NCBI GenBank assembly: GCA_947630215.1
Contig: CANRGX010000007.1
Location: forward strand, 30,393-94,392
Direction of reading: 5' to 3'
Length of the DNA stretch: 64,000 bases
From: an uncultured Eisenbergiella sp.
GTDB lineage: Bacteria > Bacillota > Clostridia > Lachnospirales > Lachnospiraceae
The position numbers and the translations under genes were made by a program. Below, in pieces: positions 51,565-61,772 of this stretch. The notes beneath the pieces were generated by a model. The model was not told where the DNA came from. It did no database searches and was given only the letters and a program-made list of their open reading frames with translations. Each line of letters opens with the position of its first letter. The first letter of the stretch is position 1.

Positions 51565-52719
51565 TCAGATTTCTCCCGCTCCGTCCTGCGCGCCCGCCTG
51601 CATCCCCTCCAGCTTTCGCTTCTTATAGGACACAAAATCTCCCCGATCCAGCGCGTCCCGAATCTCCGTCATCATCGTGTTGTAAAAATACAGGTTGTGG
51701 AGCACGCACAGACGCATCCCCAGCATTTCCTTGGCCTTGAGCAGATGCCGGATATAGGCGCGGGAATAACGGCGGCACGTCGGGCAGCCACACCCCGGCT
51801 CAATGGGCCGATCATCCAGTTCATATTTGGCGTTGAACAGGTTTATTTTTCCGAAATTGGTATACAGATGCCCGTGCCGGCCGTTCCGGGTGGGATAAAC
51901 GCAGTCGAAAAAGTCCACGCCCCGCTCTACCGCTTCCAGGATATTGGCCGGCGTCCCCACCCCCATCAGATAAGTGGGCTTGTCCGCAGGCAGATACGGC
52001 ACCGTCTCCTCCAGCACATGATACATCTCCTCATGGGTTTCCCCCACTGCCAGACCGCCTACCGCATAGCCGTCCAGATCCATTTCGGCAATCCGCTTCG
52101 CGTGGTCGATCCGGATATCGGAATAGACCGCCCCCTGGTTGATGCCAAATAAAAGCTGGTGGGGGTTTATCGTATCCTCCAGCCCGTTTAAGCGATCCAT
52201 CTCCTTTTTACAGCGCTCCAGCCAGCGGGTGGTGCGCTCCACCGAAGGGAGGACATAAGAGCGCGCCGCCTTCGCCGGAGGGCACTCGTCAAAGGCCATG
52301 GCGATGGTGGAGGCCAGATTGGACTGGATGCGCATACTCTCCTCTGGCCCCATAAAAATCCGGTGTCCGTCGATATGGCACTGGAAGGTCACGCCCTCCT
52401 CCTTTATCCGGCGCAGTCCGGCCAGAGAAAACACCTGAAAACCGCCGGAATCCGTCAGAATGGGGCGATCCCAGGACATGAACCGATGCAGTCCGCCCAG
52501 TTTTTTTATGATCTCATCCCCGGGCCGCACGTGCAGATGGTAGGTGTTGGAAAGCTCCACCTGCGTCCCCAGCCCTTCCAGATCTTCTGTGGAAACCGCG
52601 CCCTTGATGGCCGCCGCCGTCCCCACGTTCATAAAGACAGGCGTTTGTATGGTGCCGTGAACCGTTTCCATCACGGCCCGCTTCGCCCTGCCCTCCCGCT
52701 TGAGTATCCGGTATCCCAT
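51565..52719 (-). CDS. tgt: tRNA-guanine transglycosylase
   Basis: This 384-residue enzyme exchanges the wobble guanine of Asp, Asn, His and Tyr tRNAs for a queuosine precursor. It has the catalytic Asp in ILTDSGGFQVFSL and the second Asp region FDCVYPTRNGRHG. The zinc site is CGCPTCRRYSRAYIRHL. The ATG at 52719 follows GGAGGAAAG; the longer frame is overlap with the acyltransferase. It starts one base after that gene ends. Confidence 0.96.
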   Translation of the reverse strand: MGYRILKREGRAKRAVMETVHGTIQTPVFMNVGTAAAIKGAVSTEDLEGLGTQVELSNTYHLHVRPGDEIIKKLGGLHRFMSWDRPILTDSGGFQVFSLAGLRRIKEEGVTFQCHIDGHRIFMGPEESMRIQSNLASTIAMAFDECPPAKAARSYVLPSVERTTRWLERCKKEMDRLNGLEDTINPHQLLFGINQGAVYSDIRIDHAKRIAEMDLDGYAVGGLAVGETHEEMYHVLEETVPYLPADKPTYLMGVGTPANILEAVERGVDFFDCVYPTRNGRHGHLYTNFGKINLFNAKYELDDRPIEPGCGCPTCRRYSRAYIRHLLKAKEMLGMRLCVLHNLYFYNTMMTEIRDALDRGDFVSYKKRKLEGMQAGAQDGAGEI

Positions 52720-52720
52720 A

Positions 52721-53851
52721 TCAGCTTTCCTCCTCTGTCCCATGCCACAGTGCAAAGAGCTTCCGGTCGATCCGGGAGAAGAACCCCCGCAGCTTCCGGT
52801 TTTCATTGAGAGGAACAAACAACCTGGCACGGGCCAGTTCAATCAGGGTACAGATTGCATAGACCGCCAGGATCGTCCCCAGCATGGCCAGGGGCAGATA
52901 CCATTTTCCCAGCCAGGATACGCTGCCGAGCCTGGTCCAGAGTTTTTCCCGGACATAATAATGATCGTGAATCAGATAGACGCCGAAGGCCGCGCCCGCC
53001 ACCGCGGTAATCGCCCGCGCTGTCCTGCCGGACGGGATTTTGAGATTTAAAAACGCGACAAACCACAGAAGGGAGGCCAGGCTGACCAGAATCGAGCTGT
53101 AGGCAAAGAAAACGCTGTAGCCCCACATCAGATCGTCCAGCACGCCCACCGCCTTCAGCGGCGTGCGCAAAAGCGCTTCAATCAGAAACCGGCTTAAAGG
53201 GATCAGCAGGGACGCCGCCAGCGCCAGTCCCAGTTTTTTCGCAAATTTTCCGTCCGGCACATAGTACAGCCGCAAATATGCGCCGAACAGATAGACCGTC
53301 AGGAACCAGCTGATGCTCACGCCTCCCGCCGTATTCAAAGCCGAGGAAAAGTAAATGAGATTGGGCCAGACCGACACCAGCGTAAAGCACAGGGCCATGG
53401 CGCACAGAAGCTGCCGCCTGGTCAGCACCCGGATCAGCCGGTTCAAGATCGGGGAAAGCAGATACATGCCCGCGTACATCGAAAGGAACCAGTAAAAGTC
53501 GGAAGAAACCGGCAGCACGGAATAGACAAAGATCTCCAAATCGTGCGGAACGTCCCCAAAAATCCAGAACAGGGCCGTGATCCCGAACGCATAAAAAAAC
53601 ACCTGGCCGCCCAGCTTCGCCAGCCGCCAGACGGAAAATTTCGTTTCCACCAGGAAATAGCTGCTGATCAGCAGATAGACGTTAATGGAGACAAAAGAAA
53701 CGCCGAACAGCGTCCAGACCAGATAATAGGAAAGGCTGCCCGGCTGGGCAAACGTAATCAGATTTCCGTGGTTGACCAGATGCGCCGTCACCACCATCAG
53801 CATACAGATGATGCGCAAGAGCTCCAGATTTGCCTGTCTTTCCTTTTTCAC
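52721..53851 (-). CDS. Acyltransferase 3 family membrane protein
   Basis: This 376-residue polytopic protein has about ten membrane helices. It begins with the AT3 signature region NLELLRIICMLMVVTAHLVNHG, including the catalytic-type His. Relatives O-acetylate surface glycans or other envelope compounds. I choose the GTG at 53851 because GGAGG lies eight bases before it, while the ATG at 53881 lies in the promoter and has no site. It is followed directly by tgt, a coupling without obvious functional reason. Confidence 0.87.
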   Translation of the reverse strand: MKKERQANLELLRIICMLMVVTAHLVNHGNLITFAQPGSLSYYLVWTLFGVSFVSINVYLLISSYFLVETKFSVWRLAKLGGQVFFYAFGITALFWIFGDVPHDLEIFVYSVLPVSSDFYWFLSMYAGMYLLSPILNRLIRVLTRRQLLCAMALCFTLVSVWPNLIYFSSALNTAGGVSISWFLTVYLFGAYLRLYYVPDGKFAKKLGLALAASLLIPLSRFLIEALLRTPLKAVGVLDDLMWGYSVFFAYSSILVSLASLLWFVAFLNLKIPSGRTARAITAVAGAAFGVYLIHDHYYVREKLWTRLGSVSWLGKWYLPLAMLGTILAVYAICTLIELARARLFVPLNENRKLRGFFSRIDRKLFALWHGTEEES

Positions 53852-53888
53852 ACGTATTTCCTCCGTCCGTCGGCTTTCCATGGTTTGA

Positions 53889-53917
53889 ATTATAGCAGAT
53901 TTCCTTGTGTTCGTCAA
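53889..53917 (-). promoter_or_regulatory. Promoter of acyltransferase-tgt
   Basis: TTGACG (53912-53917) and TATAAT (53889-53894) are 17 bases apart on the minus strand. It overlaps the aroC promoter region on the other strand. Confidence 0.82.
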
Positions 53918-53933
53918 AAAGTTATTGTATACT
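53905..53933 (+). promoter_or_regulatory. Promoter of aroC
   Basis: TTGTGT (53905-53910) and TATACT (53928-53933) are 17 bases apart. Its -35 box lies inside the spacer of the divergent promoter, so only one polymerase can bind at a time. Confidence 0.65.
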
Positions 53934-53992
53934 GGACACAGGCGCGGGAAACCGCAGACAAGCAAAGAAAACACAAAGGAGCAGGATCGATC

Positions 53993-55096
53993 ATGGCAGG
54001 TTCAAGTTTCGGCAGGCAGTTTCGCGTCACCACATGGGGGGAATCCCACGGAAAGGCTATCGGCGCCGTCGTAGACGGCTGTCCCGCCGGTCTTTTGCTG
54101 TGTGAAAAAGACATTCAGTCCTATCTTGATAGGCGCAGGCCGGGCATGACCCGTTACAGCACGCCGCGCAAAGAAAGCGATGAGGTACAGATCCTCTCCG
54201 GCGTCTTTGAGGGAAGGACCACGGGCACGCCCATTTCCCTGCTGATCCCCAACACCTCCCAACGTTCCGCCGACTACACCCAGATCGCTTCCTGCTACCG
54301 GCCCGGACACGCGGACTACACCTATACGGAAAAATACGGCCTGCGCGATTACCGGGGCGGCGGCCGTTCCTCCGGCAGAGAGACCGCCGGACGGGTGGCC
54401 GCGGGCGCCATCGCGGCCCGGATCCTGAAGGAACTGGGCATCGAACTGTGCGCCTACACCAAATCCATCGGTCCTGTCTGTATCGATATGTCCCGCTTTG
54501 AAAAAGAGGCCATTCTGGAAACGCCTACCGCCATGCCGGATCGGACGGCCAGTCTGGAGGCGGAAGCCTATCTGACGGACTGCATGAAAAGGACGGATTC
54601 TGCCGGCGGCGTGGTGGAATGCCGCATCACCGGCGTTCCTGCGGGCATCGGAGAACCCGTCTTTGACAAGCTGGACGCCGGTCTGGCCGCCGCCGTCATG
54701 TCTATCGGCGCGGTAAAGGCTGTGGAAATCGGAGACGGCACAGCCGTTTCCCACTCCACCGGTTCCCGGAACAACGATCCCTTTTTTGCGGACGAAAGCG
54801 GAATCCATAAGCGTACCAACCACGCGGGCGGCATTCTGGGCGGCATCAGCGACGGAGATCCCATCCTGCTGCGCGCCCATATCAAACCCACTCCCTCCAT
54901 CTTCCGGGAACAGGAAACGGTGGGAACGGATGGAAAAAACTGCACCGTCCAAATCAAGGGCCGGCACGATCCGGTCATCGTTCCCCGGGCCGTGGTGGTG
55001 GTGGAATGTATGTCCGCCCTGGCCCTGCTGGATCTAATCATGGCCAACATGACCGCCCGTCTGGACCGTATGGCAGAGTTTTACCGGAAACGCTGA
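53993..55096 (+). CDS. aroC: Chorismate synthase
   Basis: This 367-residue FMN-dependent enzyme makes chorismate from EPSP. It begins SSFGRQFRVTTWGESHG, followed by RPGMTRYSTPRKESDEV, the basic loop YRGGGRSSGRETAGRVAAGA, and NDPFFADESGIHKRTNHAGG. The ATG at 53993 follows AAAGGAGCAGG. The frame is open 450 bases further upstream across the divergent gene, but that part is antisense shadow. It ends two bases from the convergent lactonase-like gene. Confidence 0.96.
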   Translation: MAGSSFGRQFRVTTWGESHGKAIGAVVDGCPAGLLLCEKDIQSYLDRRRPGMTRYSTPRKESDEVQILSGVFEGRTTGTPISLLIPNTSQRSADYTQIASCYRPGHADYTYTEKYGLRDYRGGGRSSGRETAGRVAAGAIAARILKELGIELCAYTKSIGPVCIDMSRFEKEAILETPTAMPDRTASLEAEAYLTDCMKRTDSAGGVVECRITGVPAGIGEPVFDKLDAGLAAAVMSIGAVKAVEIGDGTAVSHSTGSRNNDPFFADESGIHKRTNHAGGILGGISDGDPILLRAHIKPTPSIFREQETVGTDGKNCTVQIKGRHDPVIVPRAVVVVECMSALALLDLIMANMTARLDRMAEFYRKR

Positions 55097-55098
55097 TC

Positions 55099-56148
55099 CT
55101 ATCCCAGCCGGTGGAAGATCACGCAGTTGGGCTGTTCGACCCGAATCTCTTTTCCGTTCATGACCAAAAGCCCCCGCTTCATGTCCACCGTGAAAAAGGT
55201 CATGGTGTTGGATTCGTGGTTTAAGGAAACCAGATGGCGGTTATCCGGGAACAGCGCCGCGTCTTTGGGATACTCCCCGCTGATGGGCAGGCAGAGCACC
55301 TTTTCCAGAAGACCCGTTTTTTCTGCGATCCGAAAGATCACCACACTGTTGTCTCCGGCGTTGGAGCTGATCAGATAGGCAAAATCGTCCGAAAGGTTCA
55401 GGGTGCAGGCCGCGGTTCCGCTGGCATGGTAATCGTTCACCGTAGAGATGGTCTGGATCTTTTCAAAGAACGGATTGTTGTTTTCTTCCCGATACGTATA
55501 CACGTCTATGATCCGCTTGAGCTCGTGGACAATATAGAGGATGCGCCCGTCTTTGCTGAACTTGATACGGCTGGGCGCGGACTCCACCTCGCTGCGGATC
55601 ACATCCGCCAGATTCAGCTTTCCCGTGCGGTGATCCAGCCGGTACACCTTGGTATGATCCAGTCCCAGATCCGCCGCGCACAGATAGCGGTTGTCCCTGG
55701 TCATCTTGACACAGCTCACGTGCGGGCGGAAATTGCGTTCCGCAATGCTGCCCAGCCCCCTGTGAAACACCTCGTCCGTGATCTTTCCCACGCTCCCGTC
55801 CTCCTGCAGCCGCAGCACGGTGATCTTCCCATCGTGCCAGCCCGCCACGAACAGGAAACGGTCTTTATAGTCCGTGGAGAGATGGTGCCCTCTCATGCCG
55901 TTGATGCCGGCCACATTGATGGTTTTTAAGCTGCCGTCCGGCTGGATCTCATAGGACTCCACGCCGAAATCCGTAATGGAATACAGCCACTTGCGGTTAT
56001 GGGAAATCGTCAGATAAGAAGAATTGGAAATCTCCACCCTGTCCTTGAGCGAAAATCTTCCGTTCTCCAAATCCACGTCATATATCGCGATACCGTGATG
56101 CGTCCCCATCGTATAGGTGGACACATACGCCACATATTTTTCCGCCAT
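55099..56148 (-). CDS. Lactonase-family beta-propeller protein (YbhE/Pgl type)
   Basis: The 349-residue protein has repeated blades with IDVY, TVNDYHASGTAACTLNLSDDFAYLISSN and NHESNTMTFF, as in the seven-bladed 6-phosphogluconolactonase (YbhE) family. Typical relatives hydrolyse sugar lactones, but many have unknown substrates. The early YVSTYTMGTHHGIAIYDVDLEN is a family start. The ATG at 56148 follows AAGGAGGAG. It is a single-gene unit with its own promoter, divergent from the XRE-cupin regulator. Confidence 0.87.
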   Translation of the reverse strand: MAEKYVAYVSTYTMGTHHGIAIYDVDLENGRFSLKDRVEISNSSYLTISHNRKWLYSITDFGVESYEIQPDGSLKTINVAGINGMRGHHLSTDYKDRFLFVAGWHDGKITVLRLQEDGSVGKITDEVFHRGLGSIAERNFRPHVSCVKMTRDNRYLCAADLGLDHTKVYRLDHRTGKLNLADVIRSEVESAPSRIKFSKDGRILYIVHELKRIIDVYTYREENNNPFFEKIQTISTVNDYHASGTAACTLNLSDDFAYLISSNAGDNSVVIFRIAEKTGLLEKVLCLPISGEYPKDAALFPDNRHLVSLNHESNTMTFFTVDMKRGLLVMNGKEIRVEQPNCVIFHRLG

Positions 56149-56173
56149 AGCGTCTCCTCCTTTTTCTATTGCA

Positions 56174-56202
56174 AGTATAGCAGAGTCTGGCCGGTTTGTT
56201 AA
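56174..56202 (-). promoter_or_regulatory. Promoter of the lactonase-like gene
   Basis: TTAACA (56197-56202) and TATACT (56174-56179) on the minus strand, 17 bases apart. Confidence 0.7.
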
Positions 56203-56240
56203 TCCCCGCATCTCATTTTTATCTTTTTTCTGTTTTCCCA

Positions 56241-56268
56241 TTGACAGATACGAAAAAGACAGTATAAT
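56241..56268 (+). promoter_or_regulatory. Promoter of the XRE-cupin/pot operon
   Basis: Perfect hexamers TTGACA (56241-56246) and TATAAT (56263-56268) with a 16-base spacer. Transcription would start near 56275, giving a leader of about 145 bases with a GGCCGG/CCGGCC hairpin. Confidence 0.82.
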
Positions 56269-56283
56269 AGGTGTCAGTGCTTT

Positions 56284-56300
56284 GTTTAGTTTTAGTAAAC
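56284..56300 (+). promoter_or_regulatory. Candidate operator of the XRE-cupin regulator
   Basis: GTTTA and TAAAC flank seven bases just after the expected transcription start. A further GTTTAAA lies at 56306. The placement suits a repressor acting on its own operon. Confidence 0.5.
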
Positions 56301-56421
56301 TTTTTGTTTAAAATTTGTGTTTTTCCCGGCGGCCGGCATTCCCGGCCGGGCAAACGGCAGGCGGCCTGTGCCGCACCCTGTCCCTCGTTGGGAGAACACG
56401 ACGCAAAGGATACCGGATCAC

Positions 56422-56961
56422 ATGAACATCGGAGGGAAAATAAAAGAGCTGCGCGTGGCCAAAAACCTCACGCAGGAGGAACTGGCGGATCGGACGGAGC
56501 TTTCCAAGGGATTTATTTCCCAGCTGGAACGGGATCTGACTTCCCCTTCCATCGCCACCCTGATGGATATTCTGCAGGCGCTCGGAACGGATCTGAAGGA
56601 TTTTTTCAACGAGGAGCAGGACGAACAGATCGTCTTCCGCGATGCAGACTATTTTGAAAAAACGGACGAGGGACTGGGCAACAAAACGGAGTGGATCATT
56701 CCCAATGCCCAGAAAAATATTATGGAGCCCATCCGGCTCACCTTAAATCCCGGCGGCAGCACCTATCCCGACAACCCTCACGAGGGCGAGGAGTTCGGCT
56801 ACGTGCTCTCCGGCAGCATCACCATCCATATCGGCAGCCGGGTCATCCGCGCCAAACGGGGGGAATCCTTTTACTTTACGCCCCGTTCCACGCACTATAT
56901 TACCGCGGGTGAAAAAACCGGCGCCAGCTTAATCTGGGTATCCAGCCCGCCCAGCTTCTGA
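56422..56961 (+). CDS. XRE-cupin regulator of the polyamine transport operon
   Basis: This 179-residue protein has an N-terminal helix-turn-helix (LRVAKNLTQEELADRTELSK, ISQLERDLTSPS) and a C-terminal cupin domain (GGSTYPDNPHEGEEFGYVL, GESFYFTPRSTHY). This two-domain layout is that of PuuR-type sensors. It is encoded 50 bases before potA on the same strand, so it probably senses polyamine and controls the operon. The ATG at 56422 has an AAAGGA site at a long 12-base distance. Confidence 0.9.
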   Translation: MNIGGKIKELRVAKNLTQEELADRTELSKGFISQLERDLTSPSIATLMDILQALGTDLKDFFNEEQDEQIVFRDADYFEKTDEGLGNKTEWIIPNAQKNIMEPIRLTLNPGGSTYPDNPHEGEEFGYVLSGSITIHIGSRVIRAKRGESFYFTPRSTHYITAGEKTGASLIWVSSPPSF

Positions 56962-57011
56962 CGGCGGGCAGACTTTGAAAAAACCGTGTTTCCCCTGTAA
57001 GGAGGATACAA

Positions 57012-58077
<1,066 letters not shown>

Positions 58078-58085
<8 letters not shown>

Positions 58086-58938
58086 AAAAATGAGCAAAAA
58101 ACCGGAAAGCCCCCGGATCTCCTACTTTAACCAGACCGCGATGACAGCGCCCTATCTGTTCTGGGCCGTTGCGTTCATTATCATTCCGCTGCTGATGATC
58201 CTATATTACGGCCTGACGGACAAAAGCGGAGCCTTTACGCTGGTGAATGTGGCCGCCATCGCCACCGCGGAGCACGCCAAGGCGCTCTGGCTGGCACTGG
58301 GACTGTCGCTTGTCAGCACGGTGCTCTGCCTTCTTCTGGCCTATCCGCTGGCGCTGATTCTGGCCAGACGGCAGGTCAGCCAGCAAAGTTTCCTTGTTTT
58401 GATCTTCATCCTTCCCATGTGGATGAACTTTCTGCTGCGCACCATGGCCTGGCAGACTCTGCTGGAAAAGACGGGCGTCATAAACGCCGTGCTGTCTTTT
58501 TTACATCTTCCGGCCCTAAACCTCATCAATACGCCGGGGGCAATCATTCTGGGTATGGTTTATAATTTCCTGCCCTTTATGATCCTGCCCCTGTATAATT
58601 CCCTGACCAAGATCGATCCCAGTGTGGTGAACGCGGCTTACGATCTGGGGGCCAACGGGACGCAGACCTTTTGCCGGGTCATCTTCCCTCTGAGTATCCC
58701 CGGCGTCATCAGCGGCATTACCATGGTATTCGTACCGGCACTGACGACCTTCGTCATCAGCAACCTGTTGGGCGGCAGCAAAATTCTCCTGATCGGCAAC
58801 GTCATTGATCAGGAATTTACCCAGGCCGGCAACTGGCATCTGGGCAGCGGCCTTTCCATCGTGCTGATGGCCTTCATTCTCGTCAATATGGTGCTCACCG
58901 GTATTTTTGACAAAAACGGGGAGGGAACGGCACTATGA
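58078..58938 (+). CDS. potB: Spermidine/putrescine ABC transporter permease PotB
   Basis: This 286-residue permease has six membrane helices and the EAA-type loop [22 protein letters not shown] that docks on PotA. The ATG at 58078 overlaps the potA end by eight bases with GGAGG upstream; a TTG at 58069 and ATG at 58090 are alternatives. Its stop overlaps potC as ATGA. Confidence 0.93.
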
Positions 58939-59738
58939 TAAAAAAGAGCGCGGAAAAGATTTATACCGGCCTGATCGTCTTGTTCATGTATGCGCCCATC
59001 GTCACTTTGATGGTGCTCTCCTTTAACAACAGCAAAACCCGGGCCAAATGGGGCGGCTTCACCTTCAAATGGTACGCCGCACTGTTTGACAACCAGGCCA
59101 TTTTGCAGGCGCTTTCCAACACGCTGTCCATCGCCCTGCTCTCCGCGGCGGCAGCCACCCTCATCGGCACCGCCGCCACCCTGGCCATCTCCGGAATGGG
59201 ACGGCGCAGCCGGGCCGTTTTTATGAGCGTCACCAATATCCCGATGCTCAACGCCGAGATTGTCACCGGCATCTCCCTGATGCTTTTGTTTCTTTCCTTC
59301 GGCATCCGCTTCGGGTTCGGGACGATCTTGCTGTCCCACATTACCTTCAATATCCCGTATGTGATTTTGAGCGTAATGCCCCGGACAAAACAGTTAAATC
59401 CCAGCGTCTATGAAGCCGCGCTGGATTTGGGCGCTTCCCGGTTCCAGGCCTTTTTCCGGGTGGTGTTCCCGGATCTTTTGCCCGGCATCGTCTCCGGCTT
59501 TTTAATGGCCTTCACCATGTCGCTGGACGATTTCATCATTACCCATTTCACCAAAGGGCCCGGTGTGGACACCCTGTCCACGAAAATTTATACGGAGGTC
59601 AAAAAAGGGATCAAGCCGGAAATGTACGCTCTTTCCACCTTGATTTTCCTCACCGTTCTGATTCTCCTGCTGCTCGTCAACTACAGACCCAAGCCACAGG
59701 ATGCAGCCATCCCCGGGGCGGAAAGGACACAGAAATGA
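58935..59738 (+). CDS. potC: Spermidine/putrescine ABC transporter permease PotC
   Basis: This 267-residue permease has six helices and the loop EAALDLGASRFQAFFRVVFPDLLPG. It pairs with PotB to form the membrane channel. Coupled by 4-base overlaps on both sides. LSFNNSKTRAKWGGFTFKWY near residue 25 is typical of PotC/YdcV-type permeases. Confidence 0.94.
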   Translation: MIKKSAEKIYTGLIVLFMYAPIVTLMVLSFNNSKTRAKWGGFTFKWYAALFDNQAILQALSNTLSIALLSAAAATLIGTAATLAISGMGRRSRAVFMSVTNIPMLNAEIVTGISLMLLFLSFGIRFGFGTILLSHITFNIPYVILSVMPRTKQLNPSVYEAALDLGASRFQAFFRVVFPDLLPGIVSGFLMAFTMSLDDFIITHFTKGPGVDTLSTKIYTEVKKGIKPEMYALSTLIFLTVLILLLLVNYRPKPQDAAIPGAERTQK

Positions 59739-60826
59739 AAAGAAAAACCGTTTGGAAAAAACTGGTCGGCCTGACTGCCGCCTGCTGCCTGCTGACCGGA
59801 CTGCTTACCGGATGCGGCGCTTCGGACGCGGGATCGGCCGCCGGAGATAACGGCGAAGTGATCGTCTATAACTGGGGCGAATATATCGATCCCGATACGC
59901 TGGAGATGTTTGAATCGGAAACCGGCATCCGGGTCATCTACGATGAATTTGAAACCAACGAAATCATGTATCCCAAGGTGGAGGCCGGCGCTTCCCAATA
60001 TGACGTGATCTGCCCCTCCGATTACATGATCCAGAAAATGATCGACAACGACCTGCTGCAGGAGCTTGACTTTGACAACCTCCCCAACGCCAAGGCCAAC
60101 ATCGGCGCCCAGTACTGGGAACAGTCCGAACAGTTCGACCCGGGCAACCGCTACTCCGTCCCCTATTGCTGGGGCACCGTGGGCATCCTCTACAACAAGA
60201 CCATGGTGGATGAGCCCGTGGACAGCTGGTCTATCCTCTGGAACGAAAAATACGCGGACAACATCCTGATGCAGGATTCCGTCCGGGACGCTTTCATGGT
60301 GGCGCTGAAATTGAACGGCTGCTCCATGAACTCCATGGATCCGGACGAACTGGCGGCAGCCAGGGATCTGCTGATAGAGCAAAAGCCCCTGGTGCAGGCC
60401 TATGTCATCGACCAGGTGCGCGATAAGATGATTGGAAACGAAGCGGCGCTGGGCGTGATCTATTCCGGCGAAGCCATCTATACCCAGCGGGAAAACCCGG
60501 ATCTGGAATACGTGATTCCCAAGGAGGGCACCAACGTCTGGATCGATTCCTGGGTCATTCCCAAAAATGCGCCCAATCCGGAAAACGCGGAGAAATTCAT
60601 CGACTTCATGTGCCGTCCCGACATCGCGCTGTTAAACTTTGAGTACATCACCTACTCCACGCCCAACGACGCCGCCCGGGAACTGATTGAGGACGAGGAC
60701 ATCCGCAACTCCTCCATCGCCTTTCCCGATCTGAGCCAGTACGAAAATCTGGAAACCTTCACCTATCTGGGAGAGGAAGGCGACGGACTGTATAACGAAA
60801 TGTGGAAAGAGGTCAAATCCAGATAA
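59735..60826 (+). CDS. potD: Polyamine-binding lipoprotein PotD
   Basis: The 363-residue substrate-binding protein has a lipoprotein signal peptide with the lipobox LLTGC (Cys27). VIVYNWGEYIDPDTLEMFE at the start of the mature protein and YDVICPSDYMI are typical of PotD/PotF. It captures spermidine or putrescine at the outer membrane face of the cell. The start overlaps potC (ATGA). Trp and acidic residues of the ligand pocket (SVPYCWGT, DSW) are present. Confidence 0.94.
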   Translation: MKRKTVWKKLVGLTAACCLLTGLLTGCGASDAGSAAGDNGEVIVYNWGEYIDPDTLEMFESETGIRVIYDEFETNEIMYPKVEAGASQYDVICPSDYMIQKMIDNDLLQELDFDNLPNAKANIGAQYWEQSEQFDPGNRYSVPYCWGTVGILYNKTMVDEPVDSWSILWNEKYADNILMQDSVRDAFMVALKLNGCSMNSMDPDELAAARDLLIEQKPLVQAYVIDQVRDKMIGNEAALGVIYSGEAIYTQRENPDLEYVIPKEGTNVWIDSWVIPKNAPNPENAEKFIDFMCRPDIALLNFEYITYSTPNDAARELIEDEDIRNSSIAFPDLSQYENLETFTYLGEEGDGLYNEMWKEVKSR

Positions 60827-60843
60827 AGGACTTTTCAGACAAA

Positions 60844-61746
60844 ATGGAACGGTTGATTTCCTACGCCATCGCCGGGGCCGATACGACCCTGACGGTGGCG
60901 CAGTTTTTAAAGAAAAAAGGGTACTCCTCCGCCAATCTGACGGCTCTGAAAAAAATACCGGACGGCGTGCTTTTTAACGGCCGTCCGGCTTATATGATCC
61001 ATCCGCTCTCTGGGGGCGGCACGCTGACGATCCACATCGTGGAATCCGTTTCCTCCGAAAGGATCCCGCCCATGGATATTCCTCTGGAGATCGTGTACGA
61101 GGACGCGGATCTGATGGTGGTAAACAAGCCCGCCGGACTGCCCATCCATCCTTCCATGGGAAACTACACCCATTCCCTGGGCAACGCGGTGGCCGGCTAT
61201 TTTGCGCGCCAGAACTGCCCGTTTGTCTTTCGCTGCATCAACCGTCTGGATCACAATACCTCCGGACTGACCATCGTCGCCAAGCACATGGTCAGCGGCA
61301 GCATCCTTTCCACTATGGTAAAGCAGCGCCGGATCCATCGGGAGTATCTGGGCATTGTCCGGGGAAGGGTGACGCCGCCTGCAGGCACGATCACCGCCCC
61401 GCTGGGGCGCAGGCCCGGCTCTCTCATCGAGCGTACCATTGACTTTGAAAACGGCGAATCCGCCGTCACCCACTATGAAACCCTGGACTTTTGCAACGGG
61501 CACAGCCTGCTTAAGATCCACCTGGAAACCGGCCGCACCCATCAGATCCGGATCCATTTAAAATATCTGGGCTTTCCCCTGATCGGGGACTCCCTTTATA
61601 ATCCGGATATGGAATACATCACGCGACAGGCTCTGCACTCCTCCCGGCTCTCCTTTGCCCACCCCATCACGGGAGAGGCCCTGGCATTTCACGCGCCCCT
61701 GCCGCAGGATATGCGCCGGGTTCTGGAGGGAACCCATCCTGTCTGA
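60844..61746 (+). CDS. RluA-family 23S/tRNA pseudouridine synthase (RluD-like)
   Basis: This 300-residue protein has an N-terminal S4-like part and a catalytic domain with the Asp motif CINRLDHNTSGLTIVAKH. VNKPAGLPIHPS and GRTHQIRIHLKYLGFPLIGD are also diagnostic. It isomerises uridines in rRNA or tRNA. The ATG at 60844 lies 18 bases after potD with AAAGGA upstream; the frame extends into potD. It may be co-transcribed with potD, though functionally unrelated. Confidence 0.92.
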   Translation: MERLISYAIAGADTTLTVAQFLKKKGYSSANLTALKKIPDGVLFNGRPAYMIHPLSGGGTLTIHIVESVSSERIPPMDIPLEIVYEDADLMVVNKPAGLPIHPSMGNYTHSLGNAVAGYFARQNCPFVFRCINRLDHNTSGLTIVAKHMVSGSILSTMVKQRRIHREYLGIVRGRVTPPAGTITAPLGRRPGSLIERTIDFENGESAVTHYETLDFCNGHSLLKIHLETGRTHQIRIHLKYLGFPLIGDSLYNPDMEYITRQALHSSRLSFAHPITGEALAFHAPLPQDMRRVLEGTHPV

Positions 61747-61772
61747 AAGGAAGGGGCAAGGCCTGTCTTCTC

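Noticed and set aside
53543..53992. Upstream extension of aroC by 150 codons
   Set aside because: It is antisense to the acyltransferase gene and crosses both promoters. The chorismate synthase family begins at 53993 behind a good ribosome site.
54002..54967. Long minus-strand frame opposite aroC
   Set aside because: It mirrors aroC codons in the opposite strand and has no start signal or family features.
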